Of a DNA stretch of 64,000 nt, positions 1 to 8,412 are shown piece by piece. This DNA is from JAXDMU01 sp963762435 (GTDB lineage Bacteria; Pseudomonadota; Alphaproteobacteria; ATCC43930; CGMCC-115725), in the NCBI GenBank assembly GCA_963762435.1, contig CAVXLN010000003.1, positions 310,001 to 374,000 of the forward strand, given 5' to 3'. Each line of letters opens with the position of its first letter. Within the stretch, counting starts at the first letter, position 1. Position numbers and translations under genes: made by a program. The notes beneath the pieces are model-generated. The model saw nothing but the letters and a program-made list of their open reading frames with translations, was not told the DNA's origin and ran no database searches.

Positions 1-1103
1 GGCGGATCGAGGATTATGACGGCGCCTTGATCCCGCTGGCGCCCGCGAGCCAGGGACTCGACCTCAACCGCAACTATCCGGCCGGATGGCGGCAGGAGCA
101 TGAGCAGCCGGGCGCCGGCCCGTTCCCGACCTCGGAGCCGGAGATCCGTGCCATCGTCGATTATGTGGCGCGCCATCCCAACATCACCGGCGGTATCGAT
201 TTCCACACCTATAGCGGCGTGCTGCTGCGGCCCTTCTCCGACAAGGACGACAAGGAGATGCCGGCCGAGGATCTGTGGGCCTACAAGACCATCGGGGCCA
301 AGGGCACAGAGCTCACGGGCTATCCGGCGATCTCGATCTATCATGATTTCCGCTATCACCCGAAGCAGGTGATCACGGGCGGCTTCGACTGGCTCTACAC
401 CCATCAGGGCGCCCTTATGTGGGCGGTCGAGATCTGGTCGCCGCAGCGCGAGGCCGGCATCGACAATTATGATTTCATCGACTGGTTCCGCGACCATCCG
501 GTCGAGGATGATCTCAAGCTGCTGCGCTGGTCGGACACGGCACTCGAGGGCAAGGGCTATATCGACTGGTACCCGTTCGAGCATCCGCAGCTCGGGCCCG
601 TCGAGCTGGGCGGCTGGGACGCGGTCTATGCCTTCCGCAACCCGCCGCCGCAATTCCTCGAGCGCGAGGTGGCGCGGTTCCCGGATTGGGTCGTCTGGCA
701 CGCCCTCATCTCGCCCAAGCTCGAGGTGCTGCGCGCCGAGACGGAGGCGCTGAGCCAGGATCTGTGGCGGGTCGAGCTCGTCGTCCACAATACCGGCTGG
801 CTGCCGAGCTATGTCACCAAGACCGCGCTGGACCGCAAGATCGTGCGCGGCATCGTGGCCGAGTTGGCACTGCCGGAAGGCACATCGCTCGCCTCCGGCT
901 TGGCCCGGATCGAAGGCGGACAGCTCGAAGGACGCTCCAATCTCAAGACCCTGATCGGTTTCGGCCGCAGCCTCAGCGCCACGCCCGACCGGGCGCGCTT
1001 CGAATGGCATGTGCGCGGGCCGGCGGGCGCGGAGGTGGCCGTGACCGCGCAGCATGACCGCGCCGGGACGGTGCGCGTGGCGGTCAAGCTGGGTGAGGCG
1101 TAG
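1..1103 (+). CDS. M14 family zinc carboxypeptidase, 3' part (5' end outside window)
   Basis: The reading frame is open from the first bases of the window, so the N-terminus and the first zinc ligands are missing. The visible part starts just before DLNRNYP, the substrate-binding block of M14 carboxypeptidases. DFHTYSGVLLRP follows and carries the third zinc-ligand histidine. WAVEIWSP holds the expected catalytic glutamate. A C-terminal extension of about 150 residues looks beta-rich and contains VVHNTGWLPSYVT, resembling the accessory domain of large M14 proteins. The likely role is removal of C-terminal residues from peptides. Location in the cell cannot be judged without the N-terminus. The gene converges with the NUDIX regulator 5 bp downstream. 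Confidence 0.85.
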   Translation, partial: RIEDYDGALIPLAPASQGLDLNRNYPAGWRQEHEQPGAGPFPTSEPEIRAIVDYVARHPNITGGIDFHTYSGVLLRPFSDKDDKEMPAEDLWAYKTIGAKGTELTGYPAISIYHDFRYHPKQVITGGFDWLYTHQGALMWAVEIWSPQREAGIDNYDFIDWFRDHPVEDDLKLLRWSDTALEGKGYIDWYPFEHPQLGPVELGGWDAVYAFRNPPPQFLEREVARFPDWVVWHALISPKLEVLRAETEALSQDLWRVELVVHNTGWLPSYVTKTALDRKIVRGIVAELALPEGTSLASGLARIEGGQLEGRSNLKTLIGFGRSLSATPDRARFEWHVRGPAGAEVAVTAQHDRAGTVRVAVKLGEA

Positions 1104-1108
1104 GCCGC

Positions 1109-2044
1109 TCAAGCCGGCCGCACCAGCGGCAGTTTGTTGCCCGACGCGGCGCGCTGGGTCAGCACCTCGCGCCGGAAGCGGACGAGCTTGGCCGGCCGGC
1201 CGCCGGTGCCGGCGACCATCTCGCCGGTCTCCTCGACCAGGCCTTCGCTTTCGATGAGGCGGCGGAAATTCTGCTTGTGGAGGCGGCGGCCGGCCAAGGC
1301 CTCGACGGCGCGCTGAAGCTGCAAGAGCGAGAAGCTCTGCGGCATGAGCTCGAATACGACCGGCCGGTACTTGATCTTGGCCCTGAGCCGGGCGATGCCG
1401 GTGGCGAGGATGCGCCGGTGGTCATGCGCCATCGCCTGGCCGAGCGCCGGCTCGGGCGGCGATTTGGCGCAGGCCGCCTCGGGCACCAATCCCGCTTCGT
1501 AGAGGAGCTCGAAACGCTGCAGCACCAGCTCCTCGTTCCAGCCGCGATCGTCCGTGCCGAAGGCGACCGCGACGCGCTGGCGCCGCTGGCGCCGGGATTC
1601 GCCCTCGCTCTGGTCCGCCCAGCGCCACAGGCTGGGCCGGATTACTTCGCCCACGAGCGCATTGGGGCCGGCGCGCCAATCCTCCCACGGGAAGAAGCGG
1701 TACCAATTGTGCCAGGCGGCCTCCGGCAGCATGGCCGCCGGCGCTTCGCGCGTGAGTGCTACATAGGAAAGCGAGATCACCCGCCGGCCGGCGCCCGAGC
1801 CGACCCGGCCGCGATCGGCGAAGGTGTAGAGCTGCTCGACATAGCCCAAGGGCAGGCGGGTTTTCTCCTCAACCCAAGCGCGCAAGCCCAGCTCGAGCGT
1901 GCGGTGGTCCGATTCGAACGGGCCCGACGGCAGCGCCCGGCCATCCTCTACCACCAGCACGCGCGGCTCATCCTCCGTCACGGCCACGACCACGGCGGAT
2001 AGTTCGAGCTGCAGCGGATCAGGCCGTGCGGGGGGATGAGCCAT
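1109..2044 (-). CDS. NrtR-like NUDIX-domain transcriptional regulator
   Basis: This 311-residue protein has an N-terminal NUDIX-like fold (about residues 10-165) and a C-terminal winged helix (about 225-300). The C-terminal pattern LQRAVEALAGRRL, then NFRRLIESEGLVEETGE, then GGRPAKLVRF is typical of COG4111/NrtR proteins. These repress NAD metabolism genes and bind ADP-ribose-type ligands through a catalytically inactive NUDIX domain. No intact NUDIX box (GX5EX7REUXEEXGU) can be read here, which fits a sensor rather than a hydrolase. No NAD genes are adjacent, so the target is unknown. The ATG at 2044 has only a weak ribosome-binding site. Confidence 0.75.
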   Translation of the reverse strand: MAHPPARPDPLQLELSAVVVAVTEDEPRVLVVEDGRALPSGPFESDHRTLELGLRAWVEEKTRLPLGYVEQLYTFADRGRVGSGAGRRVISLSYVALTREAPAAMLPEAAWHNWYRFFPWEDWRAGPNALVGEVIRPSLWRWADQSEGESRRQRRQRVAVAFGTDDRGWNEELVLQRFELLYEAGLVPEAACAKSPPEPALGQAMAHDHRRILATGIARLRAKIKYRPVVFELMPQSFSLLQLQRAVEALAGRRLHKQNFRRLIESEGLVEETGEMVAGTGGRPAKLVRFRREVLTQRAASGNKLPLVRPA

Positions 2045-2163
2045 CGGAATCCGGTAAAGGGGATGCAGTGCAATCTACAATATGTTGCGCAGCAAACCCA
2101 GCTTTCGAACTCACGGGCCCGATTTTGCGTCTCCAGGATGGAAATTCGGAGTCGATTCGTCTT

Positions 2164-2763
2164 ATGGTAGCTCCACTCATGTCGGACAAGATCCCCCCAC
2201 ATTTCCTGCGCCGCTTCTTCGGCATTTTGGAACCCAACCTCCCTCCCATCCCCGACCCGGTCGTCACCGAGTCCGTCCCGGTCGGCAGCGTTGCCGATTT
2301 CGAAACGGAGGCGCTGCAGCTGGCCTGGCGCACGCTCGAGGCGAAACGCGACGGAAGGACGATGCTGAGCCGCGCCGATATCGATCCGGGCGAGCTCCGG
2401 CAGGTGCTGCCGAATGTCGGGCTGATCGAGGTTCATGGCGAGCCGCCGCGCTTCCGCGTCAGGCTGGCGGGCACCGGCTGGCGCACGGATCTGGGCTTCG
2501 AGCCGACCGGCATGTGGCTGGAGGATTGGCCGCATGTCACGCAGCGGCGGCTCTTGACCGCCTCCTGCATCGCAGTGCTCGACCAGCGCCAGGCGCTGCG
2601 CACGCGCCGCCAATCGGTGATCGACGGCACGACCTTGTTCTATGAGGCGGTGATCGTGCCGCTCTCGCCAGACGGCGGCACGATCACCATGCTGCTGACG
2701 ATCAGCGCGCCGTGGCGCTCGGAAACGGTGCCGATCCCGGCGCCGGTGCAGCGACAGAGCTGA
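2164..2763 (+). CDS. PAS domain protein of the PAS_5 type
   Basis: This is a protein of about 199 residues. The central pattern from LAWRTLEAKRDGR through LPNVGLIEV, FRVRLAGTGW and FYEAVIVPLS is the alphaproteobacterial PAS_5 family (PF07310). These are single PAS-like domains with no output domain attached, usually of unknown function. The start was placed at ATG 2164, 12 nt after GGAG; ATG 2179 is an alternative. The frame is open far upstream, but that part is antisense to the NUDIX regulator gene and is not credible as protein. No transmembrane segment or catalytic motif is visible. Confidence 0.7.
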   Translation: MVAPLMSDKIPPHFLRRFFGILEPNLPPIPDPVVTESVPVGSVADFETEALQLAWRTLEAKRDGRTMLSRADIDPGELRQVLPNVGLIEVHGEPPRFRVRLAGTGWRTDLGFEPTGMWLEDWPHVTQRRLLTASCIAVLDQRQALRTRRQSVIDGTTLFYEAVIVPLSPDGGTITMLLTISAPWRSETVPIPAPVQRQS

Positions 2764-2765
2764 GC

Positions 2766-3032
2766 TTAGTAGCCGCGGTAGCTGGAACGCATGAACCAGT
2801 GCCAGATCGCCAGCACGATGATGGCGCCGATCGTGGCACCGATGAATCCCACATGATGGAACGGGCCGAACAGCCCGATCGCACGGCCAAGGAAGCTGAA
2901 GGTGACGGCGCCGCCGATGCCGAGCAGCGTGGTCAGCAGAAAGCCCTGCGGATTGTTCGGGGCCGGCGAAATGAGGCGCGCTATCAAGCCGGCCACGAAA
3001 CCGATGATGACGATGCCGATCAGATGAAACAT
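2766..3032 (-). CDS. GlsB/YeaQ/YmgE family small membrane stress protein
   Basis: This 88-residue protein has three hydrophobic segments. The first is IGIVIIGFVAGLIARLI, followed by a loop containing NNPQGF. The second is glycine-rich, TLLGIGGAVTFSFLGRAIG, and the third is VGFIGATIGAIIVLAIW. This is the layout of the transglycosylase-associated (PF04226) family, small inner-membrane proteins often induced by stress. The ATG at 3032 is preceded by GGAG at 8 nt, which favours it over the longer frame starting at 3101. The gene stands alone, convergent with the PAS gene. Confidence 0.85.
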   Translation of the reverse strand: MFHLIGIVIIGFVAGLIARLISPAPNNPQGFLLTTLLGIGGAVTFSFLGRAIGLFGPFHHVGFIGATIGAIIVLAIWHWFMRSSYRGY

Positions 3033-3138
3033 TCGAGAAGCTCCAGTGACTCGCCAGTGCCCGAATATGTAGGAACGCGCGGGCTCCGCGCCGAATGACA
3101 TCCTTTTAATGTAGCACCGATCCGGGTAGAGCCAGGAT

Positions 3139-4695
3139 ATGACGGCTTCGATCGACCTCCAGCGTCTCTTCGCCCGGGCGACCGAGCATCATCGCGCCGG
3201 TCGGCTGAAGGAGGCCGAGGCCGAGTATCGCCGCGTGCTGGCCGCCGAGCCTGGCCACGCCGATAGCCTGCATTTCCTGGGCCTCATTGCCGCCCAGCTC
3301 GGTCACAGCGACATCGCCATCGAACTCATCGGCAATGCGATCCGGATCCAGCCCTTTATGCCCGATTATCACAATAATCTGGGCCTGGCGCTGAGCGCGG
3401 CCGACCGGCTGGAGGAGGCGGCCCAGCGCTTTCGGGACGCGATCCGGCTGCAGCCCGACCTGGCCGAGGCGCGCAACAATCTCGGCAACGCCTTGAAGGA
3501 TCTGGGCCGGCATGACGAGGCCGAGCGCGCCTATCGCGCTTCCTTGCGGCTGAAGCCGGACTTTGCAGCAGCCCATAACAATCTTGGCGTCGTGCTGGCC
3601 GCCGCCGAGCGGCTGGAGGAGGCCGAAGCCTGCTATCGGCGGGCGCTGGCACTCGATCCCAACTATCCCGAGGCCTTCAACAATCTCGCCAACGCGGTGC
3701 GTGGGCTGGGCCGGCATGACGAGGCCGAGGCCTGCTGCCGGCGCGCACTGGCGCTCGATCCGGCCTATGCCGAGGCGCATTACAATCTTTCCTGGGTGCT
3801 GCTGCTGACGGGGCAGTATGAGGAGGGCTGGCGCGAGTTCGAATGGCGCTGGCGGCTGAAATCGAAGCATGCGCCCCGACGGTTCGACCGCCCACTCTGG
3901 ACCGGTGAGGCGCTCGATGGCCGCACGCTGCTGCTGCATGCCGAGCAAGGCGCCGGCGACAGCTTCATGTTCTGCCGCTACGTGCCGATGGCGGCAGCAC
4001 TCGGCCCGGTCGTGCTGGAGGCGCCGAAGCCTATGGTGCGGCTGTTCGAGCAGTTGCGTGGGCCGGTGGCAGTGGTGACGGCGGGCGAGGTGCCGCCACC
4101 CTTCGATCTCCATTGCCCGCTCCTGAGCCTGCCGCTCGCCTTTGGCACCACGCTCGCCTCGATCCCGGCGGAAACGCCCTATCTCGAACCCGACCCGGCT
4201 AGCGCCGAGGCCTGGCGTCAGCGCTTGAGCGCCCTGTCCGGCCGGCGCGTCGGCCTGGTCTGGGCCGGCAATCCCGATCAGCCCGACGATCGGCGCCGCT
4301 CGATCGCCACCGAGGCGCTGGCGCCGCTCGGCATGGTCGCAGGCATTTCCTTCGTGTCGCTGCAGAAGGGGGCGAGGAGCCTGCCGCCCGGGCTCGACAT
4401 CGTCGATTGGACGGCGGAGCTCGGCGATTATGCCGATACAGCCGCGCTTATCGCGGGGCTCGATCTCGTCATCGCGGTCGATACCGGCGTCGCCCACCTC
4501 GCCGCGGCACTCGGCAAGCCGGTCTGGCTCATGAACCGGTTCGATCCCTACTTTGCCTGGCTGACAGAGCGCACCGACAGCCCGTGGTACCCGGACCTGC
4601 GACAATTTCGCCAGCGACGACCGGGCGACTGGGCCGGCGTCATCGCCGATTTGTCGATAGCGCTCGAGGGCTTAGTCACCTCGGAGCGGCCTTGA
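3139..4695 (+). CDS. TPR-repeat protein with C-terminal GT9-like glycosyltransferase domain
   Basis: This 518-residue protein has at least five consecutive TPR units in roughly residues 5-230, with repeated AEAxYRRALALDPxxxEAxxNL cores. A C-terminal domain (about 250-510) follows. It contains LLHAEQGAGDSFMFCRY, VGLVWAGNP and VIAVDTGVAHLAAALGKPVWL, the signature of heptosyltransferase-like (GT9/GT41-like) folds in TPR glycosyltransferase proteins. The likely role is transfer of a sugar to a protein or glycan in the cytoplasm; the acceptor is unknown. It has its own start with AGGA just upstream. It precedes the hopanoid cluster but is separated from it by about 300 bp. Confidence 0.8.
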   Translation: MTASIDLQRLFARATEHHRAGRLKEAEAEYRRVLAAEPGHADSLHFLGLIAAQLGHSDIAIELIGNAIRIQPFMPDYHNNLGLALSAADRLEEAAQRFRDAIRLQPDLAEARNNLGNALKDLGRHDEAERAYRASLRLKPDFAAAHNNLGVVLAAAERLEEAEACYRRALALDPNYPEAFNNLANAVRGLGRHDEAEACCRRALALDPAYAEAHYNLSWVLLLTGQYEEGWREFEWRWRLKSKHAPRRFDRPLWTGEALDGRTLLLHAEQGAGDSFMFCRYVPMAAALGPVVLEAPKPMVRLFEQLRGPVAVVTAGEVPPPFDLHCPLLSLPLAFGTTLASIPAETPYLEPDPASAEAWRQRLSALSGRRVGLVWAGNPDQPDDRRRSIATEALAPLGMVAGISFVSLQKGARSLPPGLDIVDWTAELGDYADTAALIAGLDLVIAVDTGVAHLAAALGKPVWLMNRFDPYFAWLTERTDSPWYPDLRQFRQRRPGDWAGVIADLSIALEGLVTSERP

Positions 4696-4819
4696 AGCGA
4701 GTCGGACGTCGCCCTCGCGTAACCGCAGCACCTCATCGAATCCCAACATAACCCCTATTACGCGGCTATTTTAACACCGCACTTGACAGTCGATCCCGAT
4801 GGCGGTGACAAGAAAGATG

Positions 4820-4859
4820 CAGGTTGCTTGCAAACGCCGCACACTCTCCAGGCAACCTG
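4820..4859. repeat. Inverted repeat upstream of hpnI
   Basis: The octamer caggttgc (4820-4827) is matched by its exact reverse complement gcaacctg (4852-4859) with a 24 nt spacer. It lies in the roughly 295 bp gap between the TPR gene and hpnI, the only place for an hpnIJKL promoter. A TTGACA hexamer lies at 4783-4788, but no convincing -10 is spaced correctly from it. A regulatory role is speculative. Confidence 0.3.
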
Positions 4860-4990
4860 GATTTGACCCCTTGAAAGATAGTATCTGAGAGCAGATTTGA
4901 CGCAGCTGACCGTTGGATCGAGTTTTCGCCGCTGCGGCTAAACGGGGAAAGTTGGCGCGGGTGCTGAGCCTTTTGAATATTCTGGGGGAT

Positions 4991-6118
4991 ATGGCGAATG
5001 TCGCTGCCCTGATGGGCATCGTCTATTCCCTCATTGGCGTGGTGGCCGTCTGGCGCTTCGCGCGTGTGCGGCCGGCTGCGCCGATGGCCTGCCCGGCCGT
5101 GACGATCCTGAAGCCGGTGTGCGGCGATGATCCCGGGCTTTACGAGAATCTCGTCTCCTTCTGCCGGCAGGATTATGGCGGCCCGGTCCAGGTGCTGATC
5201 GGTGCCCATCGCGAAAGCGACCCGGCCGTGGCGATCGCGCGCCGCGTCATCGCCGACCTGCCGGATGCCGATGTTTCGCTCGTGATCGACGGCGCGCTCG
5301 GCGGCACCAATTTCAAGATCTGCAATGTCAGCAACATGATGCCGCTGGCAAAGCACGACATCCTGTTCATCGCTGACAGCGACATGCGGGCCGAGCCCCA
5401 TTACCTCGCCTCGGTCGTGGCCGAGCTCAGGCAGCCCGGCGTCGGCATGGTGACCTGCCTCTACGAGGGCGCGCCGGCCGGCGGCCTCGCCTCGAAGCTG
5501 GGTTGTGCCGCGATCAACTACACTTTCCTGCCGTCGGTCCTGGTCGGGCGGCAGATCGGCACCGAGGCCGGCTGCTTCGGCGCCACCATGGCGATTCGGC
5601 GCTCGACGCTCGATGCCGTGGGCGGGCTGCCGGCGCTGATCAACCAGCTGGCCGACGATTACGTGCTGGGGGCCCTCGTCCGTGCTGCTGGCCTCAAGGT
5701 CGTGGTCTCGCGCTACATCATCAAGAATGTCGTGCTCGAGCCAGACTTCCCGACTCTCATCCGGCACGAGCTCAGGTGGCAGCGGACGATCCGCAGCATC
5801 ACGCCCCTGGGCCATGCCGCGTCCGTCATCATCCACCCGATCGGGCTGGCGCTTTTGGGTCTGCCGCTGACCGGGTTCGCGACGGACGCATGGCTTATCC
5901 TGCTCGCGAGCTTGGCGATTCGGCTTAGCCTGGTCTATAGCTGCCGCGCAGCACTCAACCTTACTCCCCTTTCGGCGCTGTTGGTGCCGATGCGTGACCT
6001 ATTGTCTTTCGCCCTTTTCATAGCCAGTTTCCTGGGCCAGCGCGTCACTTGGCGTGACAGCAGCTTCCAGGTCGGCCATCGCGGCGAACTGACGCTTGAA
6101 GGAGATCCCTTGGCATGA
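4991..6118 (+). CDS. hpnI: Hopanoid biosynthesis glycosyltransferase HpnI
   Basis: This family 2 glycosyltransferase attaches N-acetylglucosamine to bacteriohopanetetrol, the first step to BHT-glucosamine and BHT-cyclitol ether (established for the family). An N-terminal membrane helix (MGIVYSLIGVVAVWRF) precedes the GT-A domain. The domain contains VTILKPVCGDDPGLYENL, the metal/nucleotide motif DSDMR, GCFGATMAIRR and an RHELRWQRT motif matching the Q/RxxRW acceptor signature. Two or three hydrophobic helices close the C-terminus. The start was taken as ATG 4991, just after GGGGGA; a TTG at 4913 and an ATG at 5012 are alternatives. The stop overlaps the hpnJ start. Confidence 0.9.
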   Translation: MANVAALMGIVYSLIGVVAVWRFARVRPAAPMACPAVTILKPVCGDDPGLYENLVSFCRQDYGGPVQVLIGAHRESDPAVAIARRVIADLPDADVSLVIDGALGGTNFKICNVSNMMPLAKHDILFIADSDMRAEPHYLASVVAELRQPGVGMVTCLYEGAPAGGLASKLGCAAINYTFLPSVLVGRQIGTEAGCFGATMAIRRSTLDAVGGLPALINQLADDYVLGALVRAAGLKVVVSRYIIKNVVLEPDFPTLIRHELRWQRTIRSITPLGHAASVIIHPIGLALLGLPLTGFATDAWLILLASLAIRLSLVYSCRAALNLTPLSALLVPMRDLLSFALFIASFLGQRVTWRDSSFQVGHRGELTLEGDPLA

Positions 6119-7548
6119 TGAAGACCCTGTTCCTGCAAGCCCCGTCCTTCGAAGGTTTCGACGGTGGCGCAGGGTCGCGCTATCAGGCCCGACGCGAGAT
6201 CAAGTCGTTCTGGTTCCCGACCTGGCTGGCCCAGCCGGCCGCCCTCGTTCCAGGCTCGCGCCTGATCGATGCGCCGCCCGCGCGCATGAAGCTCAACGAC
6301 GTGCTGCCGTTGGCCAAGACCCATGACCTCGTCGTCATGCACACTTCGACCCCCTCCTTCGCATCGGACGTGAAGGTGGCGGAGGCGATGAAGGCCGAGA
6401 ATCCTTCGCTCAAGATCGGTTTCGTCGGCGCCAAGGTCGCGGTCGAGACGCAGAAGAGCCTCGAGGCTGCCGGTGCCGCCGTCGATTTCGTGGCGCGCGA
6501 GGAGTTCGACTTCACGATCAAGGAGCTGGCCGAGGGCCGCGACTGGGGCTCGATCGACGGCATCTCCTATCGCAACCGCGATGGCATCATTCAGCACAAT
6601 CAGGCGCGTGCCATCATCGAGAATATGGATTCGCTGCCCTTCGTGACCGAGGTCTACAAGGACAACCTCAGGATCGAAGATTATTTCATCGGGTATCTGA
6701 AGCACCCCTACATCTCGATCTATACCGGCCGCGGCTGCAAATCGCGCTGCACCTTCTGCCTGTGGCCGCAGACGGTGGGCGGCCATCGCTACCGCACCCG
6801 CTCGGTCGGCCATGTGATCGAGGAGATCAAGCTCGCCAAGCAGTATTTCCCGCAGGTGAAGGAGTTCTTCTTCGACGACGACACCTTCACCGACGATTTG
6901 CCGCGCGCCGAGGCGATTGCGCGGGAGCTCGGCAAGCTGGGCGTCACCTGGTCGTGCAATGCCAAGGCGAACGTGCCCTACGACACGCTCAAGGTGCTGA
7001 AGGACAATGGCCTGCGCCTGCTGCTCGTGGGTTACGAGTTGGGCAACCAGCAGATCCTGCACAATATCAAGAAGGGCATGCTGATCGAAGTCGCCAAGCG
7101 CTTCACCAAGGATTGCCACAAGCTGGGCATCACCATCCACGGCACCTTCATCCTGGGGCTGCCGGGCGAGTCGAAGGAGACGATCGAGGAGACGATCCGG
7201 TACGCGACCGAGATCAATCCCCACACGATCCAGGTGTCGCTGGCCGCCCCTTATCCCGGCACGTTCCTGTTCAACCAGGCGGTCGAGAATGGTTGGCTCG
7301 ACGCGGAGCATGCCGAGCTCATCGACGAGCATGGCGTGCAGATGGCGCCGCTGCACTATGAGCACCTCTCGCACACCGAGATCTTTGATTCGGTCGAGAC
7401 CTTCTACAAGCGCTTCTATTTCCGCGCCGGCAAGATCGGCTCGCTCGTGGGCGAAATGATCCTGAGCCCGGAGATGATGCGCCGGCGCCTGCGCGAGGGG
7501 GTGGAATTCTTCCAGTTCCTGCGCGAACGTCACCAGGTTGCGAACTGA
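6115..7548 (+). CDS. hpnJ: Hopanoid biosynthesis radical SAM protein HpnJ
   Basis: This 477-residue enzyme has an N-terminal cobalamin-binding-like Rossmann region (about 1-190) and a radical SAM barrel. The cluster-binding motif is Cys208-x3-Cys212-x2-Cys215 in GRGCKSRCTFC. FFDDDTF and GTFILGLPGE are further family-typical strands. In characterised systems HpnJ converts BHT-glucosamine to BHT-cyclitol ether by ring contraction. Two consecutive ATG codons (6115 and 6118) overlap the hpnI stop, with AAGGAG 10 nt upstream, indicating translational coupling. Length and order match hpnI-hpnJ-hpnK clusters elsewhere. Confidence 0.93.
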   Translation: MMKTLFLQAPSFEGFDGGAGSRYQARREIKSFWFPTWLAQPAALVPGSRLIDAPPARMKLNDVLPLAKTHDLVVMHTSTPSFASDVKVAEAMKAENPSLKIGFVGAKVAVETQKSLEAAGAAVDFVAREEFDFTIKELAEGRDWGSIDGISYRNRDGIIQHNQARAIIENMDSLPFVTEVYKDNLRIEDYFIGYLKHPYISIYTGRGCKSRCTFCLWPQTVGGHRYRTRSVGHVIEEIKLAKQYFPQVKEFFFDDDTFTDDLPRAEAIARELGKLGVTWSCNAKANVPYDTLKVLKDNGLRLLLVGYELGNQQILHNIKKGMLIEVAKRFTKDCHKLGITIHGTFILGLPGESKETIEETIRYATEINPHTIQVSLAAPYPGTFLFNQAVENGWLDAEHAELIDEHGVQMAPLHYEHLSHTEIFDSVETFYKRFYFRAGKIGSLVGEMILSPEMMRRRLREGVEFFQFLRERHQVAN

Positions 7549-8399
7549 AGCAGGTTATCCTTTCGGCCGATGATTTCGGCCTCGATGTGGCCGTGAACGA
7601 GGCGGTCGAGGCCGGTCACCGGGATGGATTGCTGTCGACGGCGAGTCTGATGATCGGTGAGGATGCGGCCCAAGACGCGGTCGAACGCGCACGCCGCCTG
7701 CCCAACCTCAAGGTCGGGCTGCATATCGTGCTGGCCGAAGGGACGCCGGTCTCTCGGCCTGAGACAATTCCCGACCTCATCGACCGCGAGGGTCGCTTCC
7801 CGAGCGACATGGTGGGACCAGCCTTCCAATTCTTCTTCCTGCCGCAGACCCGCCGCCAGCTTGAACGCGAGATCCGGGCCCAGTTCGCGGCATATGCCGC
7901 GACCGGCCTGCCGCTCGATCATGCCAACACGCACAAGCATTTCCATCTGCACCCGACCGTGGCGCGGCTCATCCTGGAGATCGGCCGCGATTACGGGCTC
8001 AAGGCGATGCGCGTGCCGGCCGAGCCGGCGGGCCCGCTCGCGGCGGCCGGAACCGAGAGCGGCTTCGGCGCCAGAGCGCTCCACGCCTGGACCGGGCAGC
8101 TGCGCCGGGCCATCCGGCGCGCCGGTCTCGCCACCAGCGACCAGACCTTCGGCATCGCCTGGTCCGGCGCCATGACCGAGGACCGGATTCTGCGGCTGAT
8201 CCCGCATCTGCCCGACGGCGTCAGCGAAATCTATTTCCACCCGGCGCGCACCCTCACCGCCAAGCTCGCGCGGACCATGCCGACATATCGGCATGCCGAC
8301 GAGCTGGGCACGCTCATGAGCCCGCGCGTGCGGACGGCCCTCGAGGCCGCCGGCATCGGGCGCACCAGCTTCTCGGACCTGGCGAAGGCCGCCGCATGA
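7545..8399 (+). CDS. hpnK: Hopanoid deacetylase HpnK (YdjC-like), probable CTG start
   Basis: This is a YdjC-type carbohydrate deacetylase of about 284 residues that removes the acetyl group from BHT-GlcNAc. The conserved metal-binding ADDFG block is encoded at 7566-7580. It lies upstream of the first GTG (7587), so a GTG start would delete the active site. The family N-terminus, a start followed by KQVILSADDFG, fits exactly if CTG 7545 is the start. That codon overlaps the hpnJ stop TGA (7546-7548) and follows AGG at 7 nt. No ATG, GTG or TTG is available in frame just upstream. The second metal motif DHANTHKHFHLHP is intact. Confidence 0.88.
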   Translation: MKQVILSADDFGLDVAVNEAVEAGHRDGLLSTASLMIGEDAAQDAVERARRLPNLKVGLHIVLAEGTPVSRPETIPDLIDREGRFPSDMVGPAFQFFFLPQTRRQLEREIRAQFAAYAATGLPLDHANTHKHFHLHPTVARLILEIGRDYGLKAMRVPAEPAGPLAAAGTESGFGARALHAWTGQLRRAIRRAGLATSDQTFGIAWSGAMTEDRILRLIPHLPDGVSEIYFHPARTLTAKLARTMPTYRHADELGTLMSPRVRTALEAAGIGRTSFSDLAKAAA

Positions 8400-8412
8400 T
8401 GAGTCTGACCCG

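Noticed and set aside
3106..4605. 499-codon open frame antisense to the TPR/glycosyltransferase gene
   Set aside because: It mirrors a repeat-rich GC-biased coding gene on the other strand and shows no domain; it is a shadow frame.
4783..4811. Possible hpnI promoter with TTGACA at 4783
   Set aside because: The hexamer at the right distance is tgacaa, not a -10 box; evidence is too weak to call a promoter.
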